64,000 nt of DNA from Lunularia cruciata (taxonomy: Eukaryota; Streptophyta; Marchantiopsida; Lunulariales; Lunulariaceae). The position numbers were made by a program, and so were the translations under genes. Positions 44,951-56,000 of this stretch are shown piece by piece. Under the pieces are notes generated by a model. The model was not told where the DNA came from and searched no databases. It saw only the letters and a list, made by a program, of their open reading frames with translations. The stretch covers positions 33,356,001-33,420,000 of the forward strand of contig OX419757.1 of assembly GCA_948567375.1 (NCBI GenBank), read 5' to 3'. Each line of letters starts with the position of its first letter. Within the stretch, counting starts at the first letter, position 1.

Positions 44951-46689
44951 TGTTGTGTTGTGGTTTGCATAGCCCATAAAAAGAAAACTAGTGTGGTTTA
45001 TCTCCATAAAGATAGAGTAGATTATATGATAGATCCCACGTTTGAGCTATTATCATGTGAAAAATCTATGTACATTTAAGTAGATAGCCATGTGGAGTAT
45101 GATCTTATCCTTTTCACGGCTTTGATGTGTATAGGTGGTGGAGAGTTGAGAGAAAAGTGTGTGTTTTTTGTTTGAAGACTCTCAAGTAGGAGGAAGATGT
45201 GGGGACTAAGAGTTGTAGCAGAGCGTGGCGCACTAGAGCATCAGAAGAAACACTTGAGTAGGAGATATCTTGTGTTCCCAATCTACCACTCCAAAATCTT
45301 TTTCTCATCAAGCTTCATATTCTATACCATGACGGCTTACAAGATTGGATGGTGGCATATTTTGGGGCAGCATTCATGGAGTTGATGATAGAAAACCTAA
45401 ATCCTATTGTCTTTCCAGCGCTTACTTATGAGCAAGTATAGAATTTAAAATTTTATGTGCTCTTATAGAAGGAGAAAGATTTAAATTTTTTCATGAGCTT
45501 CAAGGTGGAGTTGTGTGGTCCATTTGTCAAAAAGTGAAGAGGTTTAATGATAATTTTTCAAGAAATCAGGTCCCAATAGGAGAAGCCTGAACTTTTTCAA
45601 TGACTGAAGGAGTTAAAGGAGTGCATTCATGGAGATAAGAGCCAACAAAGTAAAATCAAGAGACAAAAACTATGGGAATTGAACAAATTTTGAGAGGATT
45701 AGGTCAATTCAAGCCGGGGGGTTGAATTCTCACTTACATGAGCAAACAAGAGAATTTTGAGAGTTGTGTCATATCTTTTAACTAAGTCATGTGCATTAGT
45801 TAGTTAATTTTGAGAGTTGTGTCATATCATTTAGTAGAACATTTTTATCTTCAATCATGATTGAATATCAATTCTCCCATTTTTATGACTATGATTAAAT
45901 ATAGTGTTTTTGAGGATTATGTATGCCTATGATCTAGAAATGTGGGAAAAGTTGCCAAGAACCAAGAGTAAACCCTCAATGAGGGATTTTGAAATTGGGA
46001 TGGAAACTACAAAAAATTTGCCAAGTTTGAAAGCTTGTCAAATGAACTATAATAATCAAATTGTAGCTTTCTTTATACCATTGGAAGGCTTATCTCATAG
46101 GATTTTCACCGAGTTCTAGATCATGCAAATCAAAGCAACACAAGAAAAGTTATTGTCATTTGAGTTACATAGAATATACCCCATTCAAGAGGTATAAAAT
46201 CTCTCCACTTGGAGAACAAATTGGTTGCAAGTTGGAGTACAAATTGGGAGAAACTTGGAGTACAAATTGAAATCAGCTTGAGGATAAGGCATGAGGTTCT
46301 GAAGCTGATTTTTGCCAAAAGCATGAAGAGTTGTTGTTGAATTCTTGTAGTTGGATCCTCTTTGTGCTTACATGCTTGTTTATATGCCCAATAGGCTTGG
46401 ATTGGTGTACAAGTATTGTGCTTAGATATTTTTCTTCTTCTAGGAGTACTATGTATTTCTCCTTGGTAATGTTGGAAATGATTACCTACAGACCAAAAGT
46501 GAGTGTTATGATGACAAGTTAGGTTCCTCGTTACTACCCTACTTGATAACATGAACATTAGAACAAGAGTGGAAGGTTCTAATGGTTGGGTAACACACAT
46601 GATTAGACTAGTAGTGATAGATTTACATACAAGCTCTGGTCCATAAGCTCCATAGCTTGGCATCTTGTGTGTTCATAAAGGGAGAAAAG
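44951..46689. mobile_element. Inserted segment, probably LTR/leader of a relative of the methyltransferase element
   Basis: About 1.74 kb that interrupts the integrase of the hosting B element. Flanks are CATAG (44946-44950) and CAAAG (46690-46694), a 4-of-5 match. It starts TGTTGTG. The part at about 46350-46590 aligns with the leader at 37930-38200 (shared 'atgacctgcagacc' / 'attacctacagacc' and 'gtgttatgatg.ca.gtta' blocks). No coding region is recognisable. A decayed solo LTR is the simplest reading. Confidence 0.45.
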
Positions 46690-47916
46690 CAAAGTATGAT
46701 AACTGAAGTTTGAGACTTTGTTTAATCTTGTGAGAGTTGCCAATGCAACAAAGCTAGCAATTAGAAATTGGGTGGACTATTCCCACCATTTCCCATCCAA
46801 TTTTCTTGATGGGAACATATGAGCTTAGAACTTATCACATCCTTGCCAAGGACAAAGTAAGGTCATACAATGATTGTGTTGTTTGTTGATAAGCTTAGTA
46901 AGCAAATCCATTTTGCACCAAATTTTGATACAATGGATGCTCCAACGTTGCCCCAAATCTACTTTGACAATATCTTCAAGCATCATGAGATATCTCATGT
47001 ACTCATCTTTGATTGTGATCCTTGATTCACCAAAAAAAATTGGCAAACATTCTTCAAGCTACTTGGCACCATCCTTGCTTTGTCCACAACCTATTACCTT
47101 CAAATTGATGAGCAAAAAAAGTGAAAATTGCACCTTGGAAGATATGTTTCATACTTTTGTCATCATTCATCATACTAAATAGGATGAATACCTTGTGGTT
47201 GTTGAGTTTACCTACAACAACTCCAAGCAAGCAAGCAAGCACCAAATTCTCTCCCTTCTTCTTTTTTAGCCAATACCCACTTATTCCAGATTCCTTTCTT
47301 ACTCCTTTGCAATCTCACCTTCCTCATACTTCCACTTTCTTGTCCACAATATCTCACTCCTTACAACAAGCCAAATCTCATCTTCTTATTGCTCAAAATT
47401 GTCAAAAGGAATATGCCAATCAACATTGTCATGATCTCAACTTTCAACTAGGTGACAAGGTCATGCTTTCTTCTAGTAACCTACCTCTCCCAATTGGTAC
47501 CCAAGTTCATAATTTTATGCCTAATTGGATAGTTCCATTTGATATCATCCAAATCATTTCTCTTGTTTCTTCTCAATTTGCCTTACCTAGTCATATACAA
47601 ATCCACCATATCTTTCATATTTCAAAGTTGAAACCCTTTGTTTTTTAATCCATCTTCCTTTTCCACTCTTGTCCAACCCACTCCTCCAATCCTTATTAAC
47701 AATCATGAGGAGTATGAAGTTAGTCATATCCTTGCATGTTGTAACATTCAATGTCACCACCAATAACACATTGAGTACAAAGTCCTTTGGAAAGGGCATC
47801 ACTTTCATGATGCCACATGAGAGTCTTTTTCTCATCTCCACAATACACAAATGGACATCCAAGATTTTAAAGCTTCCATGGTAACAAGGACATCACCAAC
47901 TAGCAATGGGGGAATA
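46690..47916 (+). pseudogene. Integrase core, C-terminus and chromodomain of the hosting B element
   Basis: The integrase core is at about 46800-47110 and the C-terminal region at 47121-47648 (QQAKSHLLIAQNCQKEYANQ; GDKVMLSSSNLPLPIGTQV). A chromodomain-like piece lies at about 47700-47880. The latter two match 25390-25997 on the minus strand closely. Confidence 0.75.
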
Positions 47917-48283
47917 TGTAACAATATGGAGTTTATAGACAAGTTAATCAAGACTAACAAAGTAAAAAATATGCCAAATTAGCCAAGAATGATAAGAATG
48001 TTTTAGCATCTAGGAAGCTTCTTTGTACCTTCCAAGTATCAAGTAACATGTTTGCTAAGTAAAAAATCTCTAGGAAGAAGCTTCTTGACTAGCTTAGCTT
48101 GCATTTTGAGATGATGGTTTTTAGAAAGTTTCATGAGAAGATTCCTAAAAAAATTTTATATTCTCTATAAATACCAGAACCCAAGCTCATGCTAGACATA
48201 CATAGTTTCACTAATTCAAGAGTCCCAATGTGATTGTTCACTCCGGTCTTCATTTCTCCTATTTCTCTCCTCGGTCTTTCACA
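47917..48283 (+). repeat. 3' LTR of the hosting B element
   Basis: TGTAACAATATGG to CTTTCACA, 367 bp, shorter than the 425-bp family type through deletions. The heat-shock elements have decayed here. Confidence 0.8.
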
Positions 48284-48425
48284 CTTTTGCTCTAGGTGAT
48301 GAGTTGTTAATGTTGGCTCTATAACAATACAAACCATCTAAATCACCTTAGATAGAGTATATTTGCAATTGACTACTATTGGTATAGACCAACATCTATA
48401 GTGCTAGAATATTTGATACAATCAA

Positions 48426-48640
48426 GCATATTAGATGTGATGGAAAATCACCCTCACCAAATTGACATCAATTTGAATCATTCTTGTTGTTATAGATTGT
48501 GTTAAAACTAGTTAGAAAACATATTAGATGTGTTAAAACTAATTAAATATTAAACATATTAGATATTAGATGGAAAATCATCATTACCTCAATAACACCA
48601 AATTGAATCTATATGGTTGCTCTAGATTTTGTTAGAACTA
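48426..48640. repeat. Diverged tandem duplication, period about 128 bp
   Basis: 'catattagat...gatggaaaatca' starts at 48426 and 48554, each followed by 'caccaaattga' and 'tagatt.tgttagaacta'-like sequence. Confidence 0.65.
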
Positions 48641-48943
48641 AATATAAAATGCACATGCAATAAAGTAGAGAAGATACAAATGTAAGTGTCTATGTTCAAA
48701 AATTAAAACTATACCCATGGAAAAATACACAAGTATTTGATTTCATTTTGAATTATGTAAGATGGAGTAAAAAGTTGTCCATGTACAAGTTACTACATTT
48801 TTTTGTTAACTTTGGTACCTTCATTAAACTAGCATTAAATTTAACCTCTAATGCACCATCAAGACCACCATACATGGTATTTATCCAAAGAACTCATTAA
48901 AACATATTATAACCAAGGATCAAAAAATATATATATTCTAACA

Positions 48944-49056
48944 AAGAATAAGTTACTTCTTAGAATTTGAGAATGTTTAAAATAATCACCTTTATATGTG
49001 TTACTATTAAGAATAAGTTACTTTTTATAATTTGAAAATGTTTGAAATACTCACCT
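48944..49056. repeat. Tandem duplication, period 65 bp
   Basis: AAGAATAAGTTACTT starts at 48944 and 49009; both are followed by 'aatttga.aatgttt.aaata.tcacct'. Confidence 0.75.
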
Positions 49057-49092
49057 CTTTGAAATGGGTTGATAATACTTAGATAATAATGT

Positions 49093-49094
<2 letters not shown>

Positions 49095-49149
<55 letters not shown>
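49095..49149. repeat. (TA)n microsatellite
   Basis: About 27 uninterrupted TA units. Confidence 0.95.
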
Positions 49150-49152
<3 letters not shown>

Positions 49153-50260
49153 TATTTATATATTGGTAGGTTTATATTAATAATCAGTATGAACCAATCT
49201 TATAGCCATAGATTACAAAGAGTTAGTAACAACAAATGCGACAAAAAACTCAAGAATTTTGGTATAAACATGCATTGACCAAAGCCACAACAAACACTAG
49301 GGTATTGCTAAGTTTGTTTGTCTAACTTAGGTATCATTACGTTAAAGTGCCATTGTTAGGGTGCTATCAAGTTTACCTCTAGATCAAGATCAACATTAGA
49401 AACATATGTAACTGAGATGGAAGAAGGATCATTTTGTCTTCAAGTGTTAATTTGGCTTGTGAGATATTTTTTATATTCATAAGCATTAGAGTACCCTCCA
49501 TCCTTTGCTTCCCTACCTTAAGATTGTACAAGAGGTTTGCAATCTTCCTTGACGGATTGACAAATTCAACTTACACTACATTCTCTCTTAGTTGACTAAT
49601 CCATTCCTTGCACTTTTAGAGTACGTCTTTGCTCTTGCTTTAGCAAAGATGTAGAATCTTGGACTCTAGCTCAAACATGCATTAGTGCATTTTGACTCAT
49701 ATACCACTTTCTCTACAACAATGAAGTTCCGCCTAGGTTTGGTCCACATATCTGCATCTTCATTACTCACTTATTAGTGTACATTGGATGCATTAGTAGT
49801 ACATATGATATAGATAGAGGATAGCTACACATGATGCTAGCAAGAATATAGTGTTTGCCATGGTATGAGAGAGTGGATACCTTGCTTGGGCGGAGTGTTT
49901 ATATGCTTTATAAACAATGGGTCAATGAAAATTTATACTTGGTCTAAGATAATCGGGTTATAATAACAAACATTGTGCTTTCAGACCCTACACATGATAT
50001 AGTTTCCAAGGGAGTGATCACTCATCTCTCGATGACCGAGAGCTGCAAAACGTAAAATCTCCAAGTATAAAGGCATACATCCAGGTCATCTCTTTGTTCT
50101 TCTAACCTTCATGATGGAAGCAATGTTTCACACATTTGTAAAGAGTGCCGGAGTGCATTTCCCGAGGAATGCATAATATTTTAAAATGTCAAGAGTACAA
50201 CTCTCCCTCTCATATTTAATAATATATTTTAGATAGGATGTATAGAGTTCTCTACCAAGA

Positions 50261-51170
50261 GATGGATGAGATCCATAGGAGATTGCTGTCTCCTATGTAT
50301 TGAGAGAGCGATCACCTCAAATGCTCGAATTAGTTGTAGACCATACTATACTTGCATAGATCGGTACATCTTAGGTACCAAAGGCAGATTCCTATTGAGG
50401 TTTACCCCATTTTACCATGTCTTGTCCTTGTACGGCTCGATAGGATTTACACTTCTTGTTGTCCTACGCGGTCGCCTCTCTCGATCGAGAGCCGTGTCTG
50501 ATCCATCTGGGGGAGAGTTCGAACATCTAAGAGCGCGGGAGAGAAGAGAGAGCGTCTGGTTCAAGACAAGCCATCTATTATGTTATATGTTCGCTTTGAT
50601 ATTATCCCTCGCTTTGTTGGTACACCTTGCATGCGTTTCGGAAATTAGTGGATACTGGATATTGAATTTGGAGCACAAATGTGTGCGTGGCGAAGCTCAA
50701 ACCAGTGTCTGAGATTTGCAGTTTGAGTGCTCCAGGTACAGCCAATTTCTGTGTGATACTGAACGCGTCGTCTCTTGTAAGCTCGCAGGAATTAAGTGAT
50801 CGTGCGTGTAGTATTTAGATTTCTGCTTGTAAGGGCTTGCAGGAAGTAAGCGACTGTGAATGTCGTGTTTCTTTTTCCGAGCAATTTTGACTGTCTCAGG
50901 TTTACTAAGGTGCCTCTGTAGCTCGACTGACTGCGTCGTCTAGGAATCCCTGCAGGAGTTCTTCTAGGAACTGAGTAATTAGCGAGTGTAGATGAACAGA
51001 TATTCATATTCAATGGTAATGTTCTTAATTGGTTTTGGATTGTTTGATTTACTGCCGGTATTCACATTTGGATGAGCTTTGAACGCTTGAGATAGAAGTG
51101 ATTCTAACAGTCTTGTTTGAATTGGAAATCATGAGCTCGATTCTAGTTTTGCTTAAATCAGTCGAAGGAG
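50261..51170. other. Upstream region of the PC4 gene
   Basis: Presumably promoter and 5' UTR, with G+C rising compared with the DNA to the left. An open frame at 50266-50712 has no recognisable domain and no matching splice or neighbour evidence, so I do not call it a gene. Confidence 0.4.
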
Positions 51171-52175
51171 ATGTCGTTCTACCGGAACAAGCGGAAAGCT
51201 AAGGTGGAGGATGATTTCATTGACGATGACGACGCGGAGGAGGCACTGTCTTCGGAGGACGAGAGAGCCACGAAGAAACCAAAGAGCAAGAAGCCGCGTG
51301 ACGTGACACGAAGTATGAAGGCAAATGTGAAGCCACTGGCATCAAGAGTTGATCCAGAGGCAGGAATCACTGCCTGCATGGTTTGTAGCCTGCATCCATC
51401 CGCTTTCAAGCGTACCTTGTTGTGCATCTTCAGAGTCTGAAATTATCTGGAATGTATGATGTAGTGGTTTCTCGATCAACCTGCTGTCAGCGCTAGGGTT
51501 ATTTACTTAGTCTATTGTCTAATTCAGCACGTTGCGTTTGTTGGATATTTGCTGATATACTCGTTGCTGATTCTATAGATATCCAACAAACGCAAGGTAG
51601 TGGTGAGACAGTTCAAGCGTATGATTCTTATCGACATACGAGAGTATTACGGACAGGGGGACGATTTGAAGCCGGGCAAGAAAGGTACCGTCGACTGTAA
51701 TTTAACTGGAACTGCTCCGCAGCAAGAGTTGAGACGACTATGAGAAATTTTCAAGAGATTCAAACATAAGACGATCTGTTACTTGAAAATTTTTGTGAGA
51801 GTTCGCTTTTGAGCTCATATCAGCTTCTAATGTGACAGTTCTCGTCTTATCATTGTTCTGGTGGTTGCAGGGATCTCACTGAGTTTGGATCAGGTCAATA
51901 TCCTCCCTTTTACTGATTCGCCCTATGATCTGTCTGCTGCATTATGCTACAGTTTAAGATACTGGATGTACCCTTAATCTTTCAGCTGAATTTGGAGGCT
52001 GACCGAATAATTCTGCCAGCTATAGTTCTTCATCGTGATCCCCTGTTCTCGACTCTATGTCCTGTGAAGTCTTCTTATGTGGTTATCGGGGTCACTTTCA
52101 ATGTGGTGAATGCAGTGGAAATTACTGAGACAAAACATCAGCAAAGTGGACGAGGCTATCGAGGAGATGAGCTAA
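51171..52175 (+). CDS. PC4/SUB1-type transcriptional coactivator (KIWI-like)
   Basis: Four exons by GT-AG sites and matching phases: 51171-51380, 51579-51684, 51871-51893 and 52116-52175, giving 132 residues. An in-frame TAG at 51144 supports the start. Residues 1-60 are an acidic/basic tail (KVEDDFIDDDDAEEALSSED, then KKPKSKKPR). Residues about 68-131 form the PC4 single-strand DNA-binding fold: ISNKRKVVVRQFK, ILIDIREYY, LKPGKKGISLSLDQ and, in the last exon, WKLLRQNISKVDEAIEEM. In the family this domain dimerises, binds single-stranded DNA and helps activators act on RNA polymerase II in the nucleus. The length fits the short plant form (KIWI, about 107 aa) rather than KELP, since no N-terminal DEK-type domain is present. 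All conserved residues of the IREYY and GKKGISL motifs are intact. Confidence 0.9.
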
Positions 52176-53092
52176 ATACTGCTGTCTGTAGAAGTAGACG
52201 CACCTTACAATGTAGATAGTTACTAACAACAACCAAAGCGGTTGTTGTGAGTGTCGGGTGAAGGTGGATTTATTCTCCATCAACGAAAGTTTTGTTCAAA
52301 AACTTCTGTAGAATCATCGGGACTTTTATGTAAGTCTGAAGCTGACGAAAACTCATAGGATTGTATCCGCTCGTCTTCTCTTCCACTTGAAAGAAACCGG
52401 ATCCGTACCGAATATTGCTAATCAGTGTGTCAGTTAGGCGGGCCATCTAAATGGAGTACTTTTATTGGTTCGAGCCTGAGTAGGACTTGAGTCTGTACTT
52501 GTCGGGAAATATTGTGAGTGAGACTCGAGACAGCACTTGACGGAAATACGTGAAAGGTATACCTTCTCCAGTACTTGGTTTACAGGATTCCTGAACAAAA
52601 GGTTTAGTTTGATATGCACCAAGAACCGAATTGACTTCGAGTCGGAAGGAAAAACTGGGAGCCTGCAGGTTGTTAACATGGTCAACTGTTGGAGAAAGAA
52701 ATTTTAATCGCAGGCGGGAACGGAAGTTGGGAGGTCGACATGCACACGAATACCACCTCAAGTCCATACAATCCAAGAACTGCACGTCATGTCTTTCCTC
52801 TCACTAATGCAGTATGTCTCTTAACCAAACGCGATAACCAGTTTTCAGCACTTAACGACTGACGTCTTTCTTCAGAGCTAAGAGCCCTTCCGGACACAAA
52901 ACCCACAAGATAAGTGGTCTTCCATATGAATGCAGAAGATTGGATCAAGCATGCAAATGAGTCTAAATTGAGCATTTGAACGAAATTGTTGCGGTCAAGG
53001 GTCTGGCGAAGGTCTACAACTGCCAAAGGAGGCGATACCCCGAGAGGCCAACAAGGTTGAGAAGCCTATATGCGCTATGCGTGTCCTGAGTC
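52176..53092. other. Intergenic region between the PC4 and radial-spoke-like genes
   Basis: Should contain the 3' UTR of the PC4 gene and the promoter and 5' UTR of the next gene. Minus-strand open frames (52434-53026) have no recognisable domain and are not supported. Confidence 0.45.
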
Positions 53093-56000
53093 ATGGACGA
53101 AACTCCAGATGCCGATTACTTGACAAATACTATAGGCCGGCCGCTGAGTCTCGCGGTGGCAGAAGTGTGCATAGTTCAACCGGCAGATCCCGTTGAATGG
53201 CTCAGTGGATGGCTGTACAAATATGTCGACAGTGCGGAATGGCTTAAAGCATACAAAAAGCAGAAGTGGGAATCATCGGCTCTGGAGGCGCAGAATAGGC
53301 GTCAGTCTTCCATAAAGGCACAGAGGGATTCAGAACAAAAGGGCTTGCGAATTTCTTCGTGCAATTACCTAGTTTCCCTTGAGGATGATCCTTACAACCT
53401 GTGGAAAAACGCGATCAAAGCTGTAACGACTTTCACTGGTTTTTATCATTACCTGAAGCCCTTGCGCTTCAAAATCTAAAGCATCTCATAAAATGAACCT
53501 TCCCTTTGTATATAGGACATTTTGCTAAGGTCCATAGTCCCAGCTCATTTACAATCAAATGAGTCGTATCCCTCGTACCACGATATGATATGTCGTTGGC
53601 AACAGATTTTGCCAAGAGGTTTTGGAGTTCACAATTTCTTGTGTAAGGTATATTTCTAACAACAGTAACAGGAATTAGATACGGGACTATCAGATTTGAT
53701 TCACAATTGCATCGCTCTATCTATTGAATTGTGAAGATTTGTGGATGTGATAAACGATCTTTCCTGTTTTCTGGGAAATCCTGGTTTGAGTGATGAGTAT
53801 TAAGATCTTGACGGCTCTTGATTGGTGTAAACTTTGCTGTCGACTGGGCGGAAACTGCGAAACGATTGCTTTCGCAATCATGAAATACATGTCATGGTTT
53901 GGCTTCAGTAATCCAGACTCTCGATTTTTAGTTATCCACAACGTAGAGTTTTGTGCAACGTCATTACAGCCAGGACAACTGTAGCCGGTGCGTAATTGAA
54001 TATTGAGCGCCAACACGGCACTGCACATGAACTTATTCTATTCACTTCAGAATTGATTATAGTCATCTTTCTCTTTCACGAATCAATTTAGATGAGCGTC
54101 AAAGCTCGTATTCGTATTAACAGCGGCGTTTTATTTGGTATAAGTCCTCAAATTGAGCATTCATGTTGATGGCAGTACGGAACACAGAGTATCTTCAGCT
54201 GGAGTCAAGAAATTTTCGGCATAAATGATCGTGACTTCATCTGTAATTTATCAATCAACTTGTCTACACCGCATCAGACCAAGAGTTGATTGTAAGTTTG
54301 ATGTCTTTTGCCTCCAGAGTGCAGCTCTGTCTACATTGCAACTGTAGTCGAGCCTGTGTGGGAGCCAAAGCCTAAGAGAGCTGACAGGGAAGAGGATGGA
54401 GAAGGGCAAACAGAAGCTGAGCCTGAGCAGTCCGAAGGTGAAGAAGGCGAGGAAAAAGAAGAGGACGACCGGACTTATGACAGCGACGAAGAAGAAAGGA
54501 TAGCGGAAGAGGAGCGGAAAGCTGAAGAAGAAGCAGAGGCTGCAGCTGAAGCGGCCGAAGCAGCGGCGGCTGCTGCAGCAAAGAGTGAAACTGATGGCGA
54601 AACTGATGCGGGGAGTGAGACCGATGCAACAACCGATGCAGGGTCCGAGTTGTCAGATGGACCAGCGGAAGCAAAAGAGGGAGATGAAGGAGAATCAAGT
54701 GCTAAAGGTGCTGAAGCAGAAAAGCCTCCCGAGAAACTTCCAAAGCCTCCCAGACCAGTGAAATACAAAAAGCTGATCTGCAAGTACATGGCTGCTTCAC
54801 CAAACAACCTCTTCATGTATAACAAGGAGATGAAGAGGAAAATGGTAAATTTACGATCTTTACCTTCTTTCATCAACGGCCTAATTATCTTCTGGCTTCT
54901 TAAAAGAAAAGCAGGTACACGTACATTGAGTTGGTACCTCTTAAGACTTGAACTTGAAGTTCAGCAGTGTATACTCGATGTTATAGAACACAACTGCACC
55001 ATCATCCTTGCTTTCGTGGTGATACTGCGAGATTCTTTACAGGGTCTTCGGTGATAAGCATTCTTACGTGGAAAAGTTTCCATGTACCTACAACCCCATG
55101 TAGTGACCGTTCCAAATGCGCTAGTTCTTTAAACCGAAGTAAATCTTTTCTCTTCATGGTCCGGTGCGTCTATGCAGAAGCTTTAGTAGTGCAGTCTTGG
55201 ATCGTGTAGAATGTCAAAATGCATCCGTGGAAGTGCCATGTGCCAAAAGAATAGGTGAACATCTGAAAACCTGGCATTAGTACTCATCCTCATCCACTTG
55301 AAGAGAGGAGGAACTGCTTACTGCATTTTAGTGTTTAGAAGCGCATGTCTCGGACTACTCGCAGAGGTGTGATTTGATATGAGTTATGGCAAGGCTTTAA
55401 ATTGCAGGGCACTTTGACTTTTGAAGTTATGGAGAAAGGCCTGCCCGAGCTGCACATACCAAACGTTTTGTACAGGAAAGGTTAAGAAAATTTTAGAACT
55501 TCTGCTTATGTTTAATAAGCTGCAACCCCCAATATTTTTGATTTCTGCAACATAGCATCACACTTCGTCTTTTCACAACTCGGTCCAAGAATGATATACG
55601 TGTATTGGCCGTAACAATTCTCATTGTTACGGGCCAATACACGTATATCATTTTGATTGGTGTTGATACTGGTTGCATCTTTTGATTACTGTTGCTACCA
55701 CGAAATGCCACCTCTGACCTGATTCGCTGAGGGCCATATGCGACGTACTTATACACACAGCAATGTTCCAGAATATGGTGATGCCGTGAACAGAACCTGA
55801 AATGAGCTCAGATTTTGTGATTTAGGTGTTTATTTCTTTGGAGGACTTCCAAGGCTGGGTGCCTATTATGTTGCTCCTATTACTCTACCCGGAACAATGA
55901 CCTATCCACCACGGGTGAACACTCGACCTATAGCATGTCATTACAATAAGATTGTTCCCTTGGGAAACTCAAATTTTAGCTCATGCAGTACTTTGAAAAT

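Larger units (their letters stand above)
21170..48283 (+). mobile_element. Family B chromovirus hosting three nested insertions
   Basis: A plus-strand B element scattered over 27 kb. Its pieces are 21170-23378, 35620-36497, 44430-44950 and 46690-48283. They are collinear with the other B copies: LTR, gag, protease and RT start; then RT and RNase H; then RNase H end and integrase zinc region; then integrase core, chromodomain and 3' LTR. Interruptions are a family A element (23379-35619), a methyltransferase-bearing element (36498-44429) and a third segment (44951-46689). Removing the insertions restores alignment with sibling copies at each junction. Confidence 0.8.
48284..50260. other. AT-rich intergenic DNA
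   Basis: No gene or transposon domain recognised. It contains two short diverged tandem duplications and a TA microsatellite, listed separately. Confidence 0.55.

Noticed and set aside
50266-50712. 148-codon open frame upstream of the PC4 gene
   Set aside because: No recognisable domain, a Cys/Leu-rich mixture typical of chance frames, and it lies where promoter and 5' UTR are expected.
54372-54876. Minus-strand Leu- or Ser/Ala-rich frames
   Set aside because: Antisense shadows of the acidic exon 2 of the same gene.
55037-55108. Possible extra exon reading VFGDKHSYVEKFPCTYNPM
   Set aside because: An acceptor-like TTACAG precedes it, but the frame ends in a stop with no good donor, and the GAF domain reads through correctly without it.
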